Counted from the first letter of the stretch, positions 10,976 to 20,290 are shown. The stretch is DNA of 64,000 bases from Symbiodinium natans (GCA_905221605.1 CAJNDS010001225.1:491708-555707), one strand, 5' to 3'. Numbers and translations are program-made. The notes: generated by a model from the sequence alone, not told the origin.

Positions 10976-11011
10976 CGCAAGAGTCCTGTCGGACGCGAGC
11001 CGCACCTAACT

Positions 11012-11034
11012 AAGGCTTACACACAAATTCGTGG
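11012..11034 (+). pseudogene. Possible 3' fragment of U6 snRNA
   Basis: TAAGGCTTACACACAAATTC and then GTG on the plus strand match the 3' part of U6 (AAGGATGACACGCAAATTCG...) with about three differences in 21. It lies 45 bp from the longer U6-like gene, in the opposite orientation, and has no rest of the molecule. Confidence 0.35.
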
Positions 11035-11075
11035 TTTTACGGTTTAGGGTTTAGGGTTCAGGGTTTAGGGATTAG

Positions 11076-11174
11076 GTACACTTCTCGATTTGTGTGTGTC
11101 ATGCTTGCGCAGGGTCCATGTGAATCTTCTCTGTATTGTGCCAATTGTATCGGATGATCAACGAAGGGAAGCCT
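11076..11174 (-). ncRNA. U6 snRNA-like gene, divergent or pseudogene
   Basis: The minus strand contains, in order, a CCCTTCG 5' loop, CCGATACAATTGG, the ACAGAGA box in AATACAGAGAAGATT, then ATGGACCCTGCGCAAGCATG and ACACACAAATCGAGAAGTG. This is the U6 layout. U6 pairs with U4 and U2 and forms the spliceosome's catalytic core. The position of the normally invariant AGC triad after GAUU reads CAC, the 5' stem is weak, and no T-run terminator follows (CCCTAAACC does). These points favour a pseudogene or a strongly altered copy. Heptamer tracts flank it on both sides. Confidence 0.7.
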
Positions 11175-11406
11175 TGGAGGGTTAAGGTTTACGGTTTAGG
11201 GTTTAAGGTTTAGGGTTTAGGGTTTCTGGTCTTAAGGTGCAGTTGAGGGCCACGAGGCCAGAAATGCCAAAATAGATGTGCCTTCCTTCATTAAGGGCAT
11301 GACGTCCCGATTGGATCGCATCCCCCAGGCCCTAAACCCTAAACCCTAAACCCTAAACCCCAAACAAAAAACCCTAAACCCGAAACCCTAAACCCTAAAC
11401 CCTAAA

Positions 11407-11472
11407 CGCCCCAATCAGGGGACCCCGGCCAGCTGCTCTTGGAGGTGGCCGGCTCTGCCGGAGCCTGATTGG
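11407..11472 (-). CDS. Exon-like segment, unknown protein
   Basis: The minus frame reads SNQAPAEPATSKSSWPGSPD. The segment is also bounded by an inverted CCAATCAGG/CCTGATTGG pair. Low-complexity composition makes the call weak. Confidence 0.3.
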
Positions 11473-11611
11473 ATAGGGTTTAGGGTTTAGGGTTTAGGGT
11501 TTAGGGTTTAGGGTTTAGAGTTTAGGGTTTAGGGTTTAGGGTTTAGGGTTTAGGGTTTAGGGCTTAGGGTTTAGGGCTTAGGGTTTAGGGTTCTTGGTTC
11601 GGGGTTTAGGG

Positions 11612-11695
11612 CGATTCAAGCAGTTCATTCAGGGTATGGGGATGACTCCATTGCGATGCGGGTTCTACGACATGGGGCTTGAGGTCGGAAGGACC
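11612..11695 (-). CDS. Exon-like segment, unknown protein
   Basis: After a GACAAAGCAG acceptor-like site the minus frame reads PSDLKPHVVEPASQWSHPH and ends NELLESP at a tract. Confidence 0.4.
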
Positions 11696-11794
11696 TGCTT
11701 TGTCAAATAACTAAACCACCTGTTTCATGCTCCTAAACTTCAATTTAGGGTTTAGGGTTTAGGGTTTAGGGCTTAGGGCTTAGGGTTTAGGGTT

Positions 11795-11905
11795 TGGGCC
11801 GGTACCGCGCTTTTGCATGTCTCCAGCCGGCTTTGAGAGTGCAGCGGTCGAGGAGACCGGAGTGTCGTTAGCCAGCCCGTTTGGCTTATAACCGTACAAC
11901 GCCAT
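11795..11905 (-). CDS. Exon-like segment starting at ATG, unknown protein
   Basis: An ATG in the context GGACCATGG opens a frame reading MALYGYKPNGLANDTPVSS and then KPAGDMQKRGTG up to a tract. It could be a first exon. Confidence 0.4.
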
Positions 11906-12017
11906 GGTCCTCAAACCCAGAACATTTTCTGAAGCAAGGGTTTAGGGCTTAGGGTTTAGGGTTTAGGCTTTAGGCTTTAGGGTTTAGGGTTTAGGGTTTA
12001 GGGTTTAGGGTTTAGGG

Positions 12018-12132
12018 TGACCCAGGAGTAACCTAGGAACAAAACAGGGTGCCTTGTTTGGTTTTAGAGGGGGTTGTAAGGCAACCCAAACCCTTCAACA
12101 AAAGCGGAATAAGGGCCTACTCCGGGTCCTAG
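12018..12132. mobile_element. Small inverted-repeat element, family B (copy 2)
   Basis: The element runs from GTGACCCAGGAGTAACCTAG to CCTACTCCGGGTCCTAG. The two ends share an inverted GACCC-x-GGAGTA core. The left end abuts a TTTAGGG tract directly. Confidence 0.65.
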
Positions 12133-12204
12133 TTATGGTGTCTCAGGTTAAACCGTAAACCCTAAACCCTAAACCCTACACCCTAAACCCAAAACCCTAA
12201 ACCC

Positions 12205-12338
12205 TCTAGGGTCTGCAGTTTCTGGGCTTTTGGGTCCAGGACTTTTAGTGGAAACGAAGCTCTGGGGCAAGCGAGGCACTCCTTGTGTCATTAACTTAAC
12301 GCTGCTGACAGGACCTTGGCCCCTAAGTGGAGCTCTCG
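12205..12338 (-). CDS. Exon-like segment, unknown protein (44 codons)
   Basis: The minus frame is open throughout and reads PVSSVKLMTQGVPRLPQSF and then KSPGPKSPETADP. It is bounded by tracts. Confidence 0.4.
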
Positions 12339-12449
12339 TTTTGGGTTAGGGTTTAGGGTTTAGGGTTTAGGGTTTAGGGTTTAGGGTTTAGGGTTTAGGG
12401 TTTAGGGTTTAGGGTTTAGGGTTTAGGGTTTAGGGTTTAGGGTTTAGGG

Positions 12450-12582
12450 TGTGATCGTTACTTCGTCCCAACAAAGTACACTTGGGGGGGCCAAGGTGGA
12501 CAGCTGATCCACCATAAGAAACGGAATCGGATCGGATTTGGGGTCACATTGCGTGGGCAGTGCATGCACAAGAAAGCTTGCC
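12450..12582 (-). CDS. Exon-like segment, unknown protein (44 codons)
   Basis: The minus frame reads ASFLVHALPTQCDPKSDPIP and continues FLMVDQLSTLAPPSVLCWDE. Its amino-acid composition is balanced and globular. A second minus frame is also open but more Pro/Trp-rich. Confidence 0.45.
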
Positions 12583-12629
12583 CTAAAACTTTTAGGGTTT
12601 AGGGTTTAGGGTTTAGGGTTTAGGGACAT

Positions 12630-12713
12630 GTAGGGTTTAGGGACATGCGTTGCCGAGAAAGACATGACACTGCCGATCGCTGCCCACCAACGCAGGACAG
12701 GGCACTGTGCCCC
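12630..12713 (-). CDS. Exon-like segment, unknown protein
   Basis: After a TTACTGTAG acceptor-like site the frame reads CPVLRWWAAIGSVMSFSATH. An alternative minus frame (CPALVGSDRQCHVFLGNA) is equally open, so frame choice is uncertain. Confidence 0.3.
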
Positions 12714-12857
12714 CTACAGTAACAGAATGATGCGCCTGTGCTTACATGCGTCTAGCAGGAAGCCACTGCGCCATGGCAAAAAACATGATGTCTGAACCTT
12801 GTAAACCCTGTATTATGAACCCTAAACCCTAAACCCTAAACCCTAAACCCTAAACCC

Positions 12858-13012
12858 TTTCGCATTTGACGAGCCTGCACGCCGATGTTTGGCACCTGCC
12901 GCTCAGCTAGGTTGGCTCCTCCTGGATAAGATCACCTGAACCCACTAGGAAAAGTTGCATGATATCCCAAGACCCAGCCAGCATGGAACATCGAGAACCT
13001 CCTAAAGCTTGA
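12858..13012 (-). CDS. Two short exon-like segments, unknown protein
   Basis: The upstream part follows GCTTTAG and reads EVLDVPCWLGLGISCNFS. The downstream part follows GGGTTCAG and reads YPGGANLAERQVPNIGVQAR. The pair may be two exons separated by a small tract-free intron. Confidence 0.35.
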
Positions 13013-13026
13013 AGCCTAAACCCAAC

Positions 13027-13127
13027 GGCCCTTATTCTCTTTTTTGAGTTTTTAGCATTTAGGGTCCCTTGCAGCCCCTCAAAACCAAACAGTGCACCCT
13101 TCTACTTCTCGTTTTCTCCTGGGTCAC
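13027..13127. mobile_element. Small inverted-repeat element, family B (copy 3, inverted)
   Basis: Relative to copies 1 and 2 it is reverse complemented, ending CTCCTGGGTCAC. The other terminus is lost at GGCCCTTATTC. Confidence 0.5.
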
Positions 13128-13319
13128 ACTACACCCTACACCCCATTATGAACCCTGAAGCAAAAAAACATTCAACAATAACCTCCAGAACCCTGTTCTA
13201 GTTATTAAGGCCCCTGTGTTAGCTGAGGCACCGATTCAGGGCTTAGGGTTTAGGGTTTAGGGTTCAGGAAGGCCCTGCTCCCTGCATTCTTTTGTTACCA
13301 CAGGTTGTTCCTCAATTGC

Positions 13320-13452
13320 TTGGATGTAGTGTATATATGTATGTATACACAACATGGATATATTTGTATATACATATATAAATATGCATACCTATATATA
13401 TATATATGAGTATGAATATACATATATATATATATATATACATATATGAAAA
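13320..13452. repeat. (TATA)/(TATG) AT-rich microsatellite
   Basis: TATATATA, TATGTATA and ACATATAT runs. The Ile/Tyr-rich frame across it is an artefact. Confidence 0.85.
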
Positions 13453-13584
13453 TAACATCTTCAACCCGGCACGCTGGTGATGCCGCTGAGCGTGCCTGCA
13501 CCCGAAAGCCTAAACCCTAAACCCTAAACCCTAAACCCTAAACCCCCAAAACCCCCCACCCTAAACCCTAAACCCTAAACCCTA

Positions 13585-13706
13585 AACCACCTCAACAGTT
13601 CAGACATTGCATGCCTGGAATTTTCCCGGTCTGTTCCAGACTGGGAGTCCCACGACTGGGATGGATTTGAAGGGGTGTACAACATCCCATGACTCTGGGG
13701 AATGAA
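13585..13706 (-). CDS. Exon-like segment, Ser-rich (40 codons)
   Basis: The minus frame reads IPQSHGMLYTPSNPSQSWDS and then RENSRHAMSELLRWF, up to a tract. Confidence 0.45.
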
Positions 13707-13831
13707 GTAAGGTATGTAGGGTTTAGGGTTTAGGGTTTAGGGTTTAGGGTTTAGGGTTTAGGGTTTAGGGTTTAGGGTTTAGGGTTTAGGGTTTAGGGTT
13801 TAGGGTTTAGGGTTTAGGGTTTAGGGCTTTG

Positions 13832-13942
13832 GGAGACCCTGGAGAAAGCTAGGAATGCAAAGGGTGCAATGTTTGGGTGAAGGGGGCTGTAAGGGAACAT
13901 AAGCCTGAACAGAAAGGAATATGGGCGTACTCTGGGTCCTAG
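13832..13942. mobile_element. Small inverted-repeat element, family B (copy 4)
   Basis: AGACCCTGGAGAAAGCTAGG at the left and GTACTCTGGGTCCTAG at the right match the family ends. Confidence 0.55.
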
Positions 13943-13954
13943 TATATATGTGTA

Positions 13955-14007
<53 letters not shown>

Positions 14008-14145
14008 CAGAGACAGAGACAGAGACAGAGACAGAGACAGAGACAGAGACAGAGACAGAGACAGAGACAGAGAGAAACAGAGACAGAGACAGAGAGAAAG
14101 AGAGAGAGAGAGACGGGGAGAGAGAGAGAGAGAGAGCGAGAGAGC
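13955..14145. repeat. (GAGACA)n and (GA)n microsatellite
   Basis: A long hexamer GAGACA array is flanked by GA runs. The frames across it are artefacts. Confidence 0.95.
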
Positions 14146-14479
14146 GATGTGCATTCAGGGTTCTGTAAGGGGGTTGGGTCCACAGATACTCAAAAAAAAA
14201 CAACCCCACACCATCCCCAGTCGAATCGAATCTACAGGTTCTCCGTCTTCGGTGTTGCAAGCTTCTTTAAAGAGGAAGCCCAAGCAATCTTACTTTAGAG
14301 GGGTGACGATTAACCCGGAAGCTCCATGAATACCCTTAGCTCGTGGTTCAAGATTCAACGGGCCAAGCTAACGAGTATCTTGATGAATTTAGGGTTTAGG
14401 GTTTAGGGTTTAGGGTTTAGGGTTTAGGGTTTAGGGTTTAGGGTTTAGGGTTTAGGGTTTAGGGCTCGATGGCCGCGGA

Positions 14480-14566
14480 AAATCACAGCCATGGCCCAGC
14501 GCAGATCAGGCTAAGGACCGGGAGCAGCGCCACCCTGCCGGTTTGCTTTTGTGGTGGGGTGGGTTT
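14480..14566 (-). CDS. Exon-like segment, unknown protein
   Basis: The minus frame reads PPQKQTGRVALLPVLSLICA and ends at GTGATT, a possible GT donor. Confidence 0.35.
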
Positions 14567-15018
14567 AGGGTTTAGGGTTTAGGGTTTAGGGTTTAGGGTT
14601 TAGGGTTTAGGGTTTAGGGTTTAGGGTTTAGGGTTTAGGGTTTAGGGTTTAAGGTTTAGGGTTTAGGGTTTAGGGTTTAGGGTTTAGGGTTTAGGGTTTA
14701 GGGTTTTAGGGCTTGGGGCTTGGGGCTTAGGGCTTAGGGCTTAGGGCTTAGGGTTTAGGGTTTAGTGTGCAGAATTTGGTTGTAAGAATATAACTATAAC
14801 CCCTAACCCTAAGCCCTAAACCCTAAACCTTCTAGGACTTAAGGTTTGTGGTTTGGGGAGATTAGGCACACCCTAAACCCTAAGCCCTACACCCTAAATC
14901 CCTCTTCCACCGAACTGTTGGCGAAAAGAAGAAGAATCTGGGAATCTCGGGTTTCGGAAACTAAGGCCTGGATCCCGAAACCTACGCCCTGTATAAAGGT
15001 TCAGGGTTTAGGGTTTTA

Positions 15019-15077
15019 AGTTGGGATGTTCCCCCTTTATACTAGCAGTCCTTGATAGGGATTATAGACATCCCAAG
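15019..15077. mobile_element. Family A inverted-repeat element, internally deleted
   Basis: It begins AAGTTGGGATGTTCCCCC and ends GACATCCCAAG, but has only the left half of the interior. Confidence 0.55.
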
Positions 15078-15317
15078 TTTAAGGCCTCTCGGGTTTAGCC
15101 GTAGTACGGTTTCAAGATCGGAGTGTCTGGCAGACTGCATCCTGTACCCAGAGCTCTACCCTAAACCCGTAAGCCTAGACCTTGTGCCCCTTAAACCCTA
15201 AACCCTAAACTCTTAACCCTAAACCCTAAACCCTAAACCGTAAACCCTAAACCCTAAACCCTAACCCTAAACCCTATACTCCCTAAACCCATAACCCAAA
15301 ACCCTAAACCCTAAACC

Positions 15318-15423
15318 TGAGCCTACGTAAGCCTTTCTGCTGCTGGCCTGGCACTGCACCAGGCGTGGCTGAGAGCCTCGTTTCTAGCCACCAACAAGTC
15401 TGTGCGCTGGCTTCAGCTTCGTA
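15318..15423 (-). CDS. Exon-like segment, unknown protein (35 codons)
   Basis: The minus frame reads EAEASAQTCWWLETRLSATP. The opposite strand is also open and protein-like, so the strand rests on agreement with neighbours. Confidence 0.3.
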
Positions 15424-15603
15424 GGGTTTTGGGCTTAGGGTTTTGGGTTTATGAGGTTTAGGGTTTAGGGTTCAGAATTTAGAGTTTAGGGTGTGGGGTT
15501 TTGGGTGTAGTACAGTGTAGAGTTTAGGGCATCTTTTCATTTTCCGACACAAGGATCAGGTCTAGGTTAGGCCAGCAGTGCAAGGCAACCAGTACAAATC
15601 ATG

Positions 15604-15672
15604 TCAAATTGATCCCTTCCAGCCAGTCTGCCAGGGGCCTGGCGGGAAGCAACAAATCACCAGCAGCAACCC
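15604..15672 (-). CDS. Exon-like segment, unknown protein
   Basis: The minus frame reads GDLLLPARPLADWLEGINLT and ends at TGA. Confidence 0.35.
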   Translation of the reverse strand, partial: GLLLVICCFPPGPWQTGWKGSI

Positions 15673-16639
15673 CAAACGCTAAAACTTAAACTTCAAACCC
15701 TGCTTTTAGGGTTTAGGGCCAGGGTTTAGCTTACTAGGGTTTAGGGTTTGGGGAACTCTGGTCTTTGCGGGTCAGGGTTGTAAATGTGGAGCCTTCTATG
15801 CTTTAAGGGAACCAGAAAGACAAGCACGAATTGCGCAACAGCCCATGTATATCTCTTCGTGAAGAATCCCAAATCTGTCACTTTGGGGGTCTTGGGGGGG
15901 CTTTGGGTAAGCCTTGAGAGATACCAGACTCGCCTTAAACCCTAAACCCTAAACCCTAGACCCTAAACCCTAAACCGCAAGATAGCCCAAATCAACCAGA
16001 GCTGAAACGCGCGTGAGCCCGTAACCCTACAACCCCACAGATGCGAAGCCAGGTTGGCCCCTCAAGCACCATGATAATATGTTCGAGTTTCGGGTTTCGG
16101 GTTTGGGGTTTAGGGTTTAGGGTTCGGGGTTCGGGGTTTGGGGTTTGGGGTTTAGGGTTTAGGGTTTAGGGTTTGGGGTTTAGGGTTTGGAATTTAGGGT
16201 TTAGGGTTGCTAAAAAAGGACCCTCTTCAACCCGACAAGGGGACAGTAACATATCCAAAGAACCTGAGCTCAAGACTTATTGAGGCCAACCGAGCTCTGA
16301 ATGCTTAGGTCTCAATTCTGCTTCTCAAGTTAAAAGAGCTCACTAAACCCCAAACCCGGAACCCTAAACCCCAAACCCCAAACCATAAACTCTAAGCCCT
16401 AAAACCCTACACCCCACATCCCCAACCCTAAAACTCAAAAACTCAAAAACTCAAAAACCCTAAAACCCTAAAACCCTACAACCCTAAACCCCTTAAACCC
16501 TAAAAAACCCCCCAGCCCCACCAAATCCCCAACCCCCAAACCCCCAACCCTAAAACCAAAAACCCTAAACCCTAAAACCCTAAAACCCTAAAACCCTAAA
16601 ATCCTAAAACCCTAAAAACCCCCATAACCCCCTCCCACC

Positions 16640-16707
16640 CCTGAAGCGGCGCGGGACCACGCCGATTCCACCACCTTCCTCGTCGTCGGTGGTTGCCTGA
16701 GATCGTT
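16640..16707 (-). CDS. Exon-like segment, acidic/Gly-rich
   Basis: The minus frame reads SQATTDDEEGGGIGVVPRRF between tracts. Other frames are also open. Confidence 0.3.
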
Positions 16708-16849
16708 TAGGGTTTAGGGTTTAGGGTTTAGGGTTTAGGGTTTAGGGTTTAGGGTTTAGGGTTTAGGGTTTAGGGTTTAGGGTTTAGGGTTTAGGGTTTT
16801 TCGGGTTCGACGGGGTATGTCAGGTTTTCAAGGTTTAGGTTTTACTCTC

Positions 16850-16935
16850 AGATGTTTCGTCCGGCACGGCACCTACAGAGACCACGCAGGGGCCCCAGGG
16901 GCCCTGTAGAGATGTTTTCCACGGGGAGTTTTAGG
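16850..16935 (-). CDS. Exon-like segment, unknown protein
   Basis: The minus frame reads LPVENISTGPLGPLRGLCRC and ends at TGA after GRNI. Confidence 0.35.
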
Positions 16936-17079
16936 GCTTCAGGGTTTAGGGTTTAGGGTTTAGGGGTTTAGGGTTTAGGGTTTAGGGTTTAGGGTTTAGG
17001 GTTCAGAAGGGTACGTACTTTCGCCACGCAATCGGGCATGCTCCGTCATAAGCACGTGTACCTTCACCGTTGAAATGTG

Positions 17080-17178
17080 CCTAATAAGGATTGTACTACC
17101 CCCTGTTATACTCCCTAAACCCTAAACCCTAAACCCTAAACCCTATACCCTAAACCCTGTAACGGAGAACATCCCAAG
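17080..17178. mobile_element. Family A element interrupted by a heptamer array
   Basis: The left part (CTAATAAGGATTGTACTACC, then CCCTGTTATACTCC) matches the family interior and the right part ends GGAGAACATCCCAAG. Between them, at about 17112-17158, lies a (CCCTAAA)n array. Intact copies have only CTCCCTA at that point. Confidence 0.55.
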
Positions 17179-17179
17179 C

Positions 17180-17262
17180 CTGTGGCTTCTAACACACACC
17201 CGGGCGGCAACAAGCCAAAACAAATCAAAACGCGAAAGTCCCCGCTGAGGGATTCATAAGAG
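17180..17262 (-). CDS. Exon-like segment, unknown protein
   Basis: The minus frame reads ESLSGDFRVLICFGLLPPGC and then VLEATG. Confidence 0.35.
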
Positions 17263-17458
17263 TTTAGGGTTTAGGGTTTAGGGTTTAGGGTTTAGGGTTT
17301 AGGGTTTAGGGTTTAGGGTTTAGGGTTTAGGGTTTAGGGTTTGGGGTGGGTTTAGTTAGGGTTTAGGGCTATAGGGGCTTAGAAGGCGAAGCAACTGGCC
17401 CGAAACCCAAAACACAAAAACCCCAAACCCCTGGATCTACTCTTCCTTATCGTCTCAG

Positions 17459-17563
17459 CTTGGGATGTGCCCCCTTATACTAGCAGTCCTTAATAGGGAT
17501 TCATAATAGGGGGCTACTATAAATCCTATCAAGGACTGCTAGTATAAGGGGGAACATCTCAAG
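17459..17563. mobile_element. Family A inverted-repeat element, full length
   Basis: This is a 105-bp near-palindrome. CTTGGGATGTGCCCCCTTAT at the left pairs with ATAAGGGGGAACATCTCAAG at the right. ACTAGCAGTCCTTAATAGG also pairs with CCTATCAAGGACTGCTAGT. It is the best-preserved copy of the family. Confidence 0.75.
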
Positions 17564-17829
17564 TCTTAGCCCTAAACACAAGCAAGTTCTGGAAGAGCCA
17601 AACCCCTCAAGCCCCACAGCCCGTTTAGGGTTTAGGGTTTAGGGTTCAGGGTTCAGGGTTTAGGGTTTAGGGTTTAGGGTTTAGGGTTTAGGGTTTAGGG
17701 TTCGCCACACAACTCCCAAAACTCCCCCGACGAAAACAAAACAAACACCCCAAAACACCCCTAACCTCCAAAAAAAAAACACAATCCCCCCGCCAAAAAC
17801 CCAAGAAACCCAAACCCGATAACCCGAGC

Positions 17830-17970
17830 CCAAAAGTCCGCGAACTTCTTCAAACACCAGGGCCCCAGACGAAGCCGTTCCATCGCTTGCTGACGGGATT
17901 CCCGCCACTCGGCTGGGACCTTACAAGGGGGCTTCGCAAGTATCCGCCAACTCCGAACCTCGAACCCTAA
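17830..17970 (-). CDS. Exon-like segment, unknown protein (47 codons)
   Basis: The minus frame reads SWRILAKPPCKVPAEWRESR and then QQAMERLRLGPWCLKKFADF. This is basic, helical and clearly protein-like. It probably continues the exon at 18080-18196, with an intron holding heptamers in both orientations. Confidence 0.5.
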
Positions 17971-18079
17971 AAGACTCACGAAAGCCCTTCGCTTAGCACG
18001 GTTTAGGGTTTAGGGTTTCGGGATTAGGGTTTAGGGTTTGGGGATCCTAAGCTCTAACCCCTAAACCCTAAACCCTAAA

Positions 18080-18196
18080 CCCTGAATCTGACGGAAGCAG
18101 GGAACGGCCACGTGGACATGTCGTCGTAGAGGCCTAGTGAGGCCAGCTCTTGGCGACGTTCCTCAACGTCCTCAGATGGGGATTTGGGTTCAAAGG
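18080..18196 (-). CDS. Exon-like segment, unknown protein (38 codons)
   Basis: The minus frame reads EPKSPSEDVEERRQELASLG and then LYDDMSTWPFPASV. It lies upstream of 17830-17970 on the same strand. Confidence 0.5.
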
Positions 18197-18404
18197 GTTT
18201 AGGGCCCACTAGGGTTTAGGGTTTAGGGTTTAGGGCTTAGGGTTTAGGATTTCGGGCTCAGGGTGATCTCAAAACCCTAAACCATAAACCTGAACCCTAA
18301 ACCCTAAACCCTAAACCCTAAACCCTAAACCCTAAACCCTAAACCCTAAACCCTAAACCCTAAACCCTAAACCCTAAACCCTAAACCCTAAACCCTAAAC
18401 CCTA

Positions 18405-18478
18405 CCAAAACAGCCCAGGGTCTTGCAAAGAGCCATCCTGCTGGTTCACATTGGCACCCACGGAGTTGCAAACTAGCC
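18405..18478 (-). CDS. Exon-like segment, unknown protein
   Basis: The minus frame reads LVCNSVGANVNQQDGSLQDP and ends at TAG. Confidence 0.35.
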
Positions 18479-18584
18479 TGGGAGGGGGTTAGGGTTCAGG
18501 GTTTAGGGTTTAGGGCTTGGGCCCTTGCGTTCTAGAGGGTAGATCAGGGAGAAATAGGGGCCCTAAACCCTAAACCCTAACGGT

Positions 18585-18885
18585 ATATAAGAGGTCCCCT
18601 TTTGAGGGCCCATACTAAGGGACCATGTAACTACCTCAAAAACAAATTCCTTAAAGACCCAGAGAGTGCTTAGACCGTGAAATCCTTGAACCTCACAAAC
18701 TGTAACATCCTAAAACCCTAAACCCTAAACCCTAAACCCCAAGCCCTAAACCCTAAACCCTCAACGCAAAGCCCTTAACCCTAGACCCTAAACCCCAAGC
18801 CCTAAACCCTAAACCCTAAACCCCATACATCAAGACTCTGTAAAGGAGGTAAGGGACCACACTATTGGCCCATGTAACTACCCTT
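18585..18885. mobile_element. Two family C fragments with a CCCTAAA tract between
   Basis: The first fragment (about 18588-18644) contains TTTTGAGGGCCCATACTAAG and ACCATGTAACTACCTCAAAA, whose ends are inverted. The second (18841-18885) contains GGCCCATGTAACTACCC. Relatives are at 59880-59975 and about 62080-62125. Confidence 0.45.
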
Positions 18886-18908
18886 CGATTTTCGGGTGCA
18901 GGAGGAGA

Positions 18909-19035
18909 CGGCCCCCTTACTATACGAACTATGAAGGGACTTATAACCTAAGTTAGGATCCTTACCCCTAAACCCTAAACCCTAAAGCCTAAACCCTAAA
19001 CCCAACTTAGGGTCCTTATAATTCTACTTAGGTGG
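18909..19035. mobile_element. Family E element carrying an internal heptamer array
   Basis: It matches the intact copy at 48239-48367 in GGGACTTATAACCTAAGTTA and GGATCCTTA. It then has a CCCTAAA array (about 18965-19003) before CAACTTAGGGTCCTTATA. The intact copy has only TAACCCAATTTAGGG there. Confidence 0.55.
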
Positions 19036-19227
19036 GTTTGGGGTTGCAGAGTTTAGAGCCTAAGCTTGAAAAAATGAAACTGCTATTGGAGCCTCGACAG
19101 CATACATCTACGCGCCATGTATGATCGAAACCCTAAACCCTCAACCCTAAGCCTAAATCCCTAAACCCTAAGCCCTAAACCTCAAACCCCAAACCCCAAA
19201 CCCCAGACTCTACAACCCTAAACCCCA

Positions 19228-19345
19228 AACCCTAAACCCCGACACCCCAGACCCTGAACCCCAAACCCTACACCCCAAACCCCAAACCCTAAACCCCGAC
19301 ACCCCAGACCCTGAACCCCAAACCCTACACCCCAAACCCCAAACC
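19228..19345. repeat. 57-bp higher-order duplication of variant heptamers
   Basis: The irregular block with GACACCCCAGACCCTGAACC is repeated with a 57-bp offset (19241 and 19298). It shows local duplication inside the CCCCAAA/CCCTAAA-rich region 19130-19400. Confidence 0.75.
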
Positions 19346-19394
19346 CTAAACCCTAAACCCCAAAACCCCAAACCCTAAACCCCAAACCCTAAAC

Positions 19395-19492
19395 CCCAAA
19401 AGCACTACGTAAAGACTCCACGAAGGGCCCAGCGGCTGCATTCGATCGCACTCGGAGCCGTAGCATCGCAGGCCCACCATGATCCCATCCTC
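19395..19492 (-). CDS. Exon-like segment with a Cys motif
   Basis: The minus frame reads EDGIMVGLRCYGSECDRMQP and then SWSLYVVL. Third positions are strongly GC-rich. LRC-x-G-x-x-C-x-x-MQP recurs in the next segment (19925-20013). Confidence 0.45.
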
Positions 19493-19924
19493 TGGGCTTT
19501 AGGGTTTGGGGTTTAGGGTTTGGGGTTTAGGGTTTGGGGTTTGGGGTTTAGGGTTTGGGGTTTTAGGCGTTGGGGTTTGGGGTTTTGGGTTTGGGGTTTT
19601 GGGCTTTGGGGTTTAGGGTTTTGGGTTTGGGGTTGCGGTTTGGGCTTTGGGGTTTGGTGTTGTTACCGGGTTTGGGGTTGAAGGATGAGGGGGAATGAGG
19701 GATTTTGGCGTTGACACCCCCAAGTTCAGAGAAGACCCTACAAGCCCAATCAACCCCATAGCGGCTAGCGGTTTAGGGTTTAGGGTTTAGGGTTTAGGGT
19801 TTAGGGTTTAGGGTTTAGGGTTTAGGGTTTAGGGTTTAGGGTTTAGGGTTTAGGGTTTAGGGTTTAGGGTTCAGGGTTCAGGGTTTCGGGCTTAGGGTTG
19901 AGGGTTTAGGGTTTAAGAAGCCCA

Positions 19925-20013
19925 AAACGTCCCCAAAACTGGCCTCCCCACAGGACTGGCTGTCAGGCATCTGGCTCGGCTGCATGCCGGCGCAGGACCT
20001 TCCACGGCAGCGC
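19925..20013 (-). CDS. Exon-like segment with a related Cys motif
   Basis: The minus frame reads LRCRGRSCAGMQPSQMPDSQ. The first 13 residues parallel the LRCYGSECDRMQP motif of the neighbouring exon, suggesting a repeated Cys module in one protein. The plus strand is also open with a CCCCACAG site, so the strand is not settled. Confidence 0.35.
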
Positions 20014-20097
20014 CCAAACCCTAAACCCTAAACCCTAAACCCTACACCCTAAACCCGAATTCCCTCAACTCTAGACACCAAAATCCCTAAACCCTAA

Positions 20098-20213
20098 AAC
20101 GGAACCATGCCCCACGTGGCGGCTGGGAGCCGATACTTCCTACTGCGTGGTATTCAGAATAGGAAATACCGCAGGCAACCCTTCCAAGAAAGGCACACCA
20201 AGGAAGCTTTTAA
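20098..20213 (-). CDS. Exon-like segment, unknown protein (36 codons)
   Basis: The minus frame reads KLPWCAFLGRVACGISYSEY and then HAVGSIGSQPPRGAWF, bounded by tracts. Confidence 0.4.
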
Positions 20214-20290
20214 GGGTTTAGGGTTTAGGGCGTCTAGGGTTTAGGGTTTAGGGTTTCGGGCTTAGGTAGGGTTTAGGGTTTAGGCTTCAA

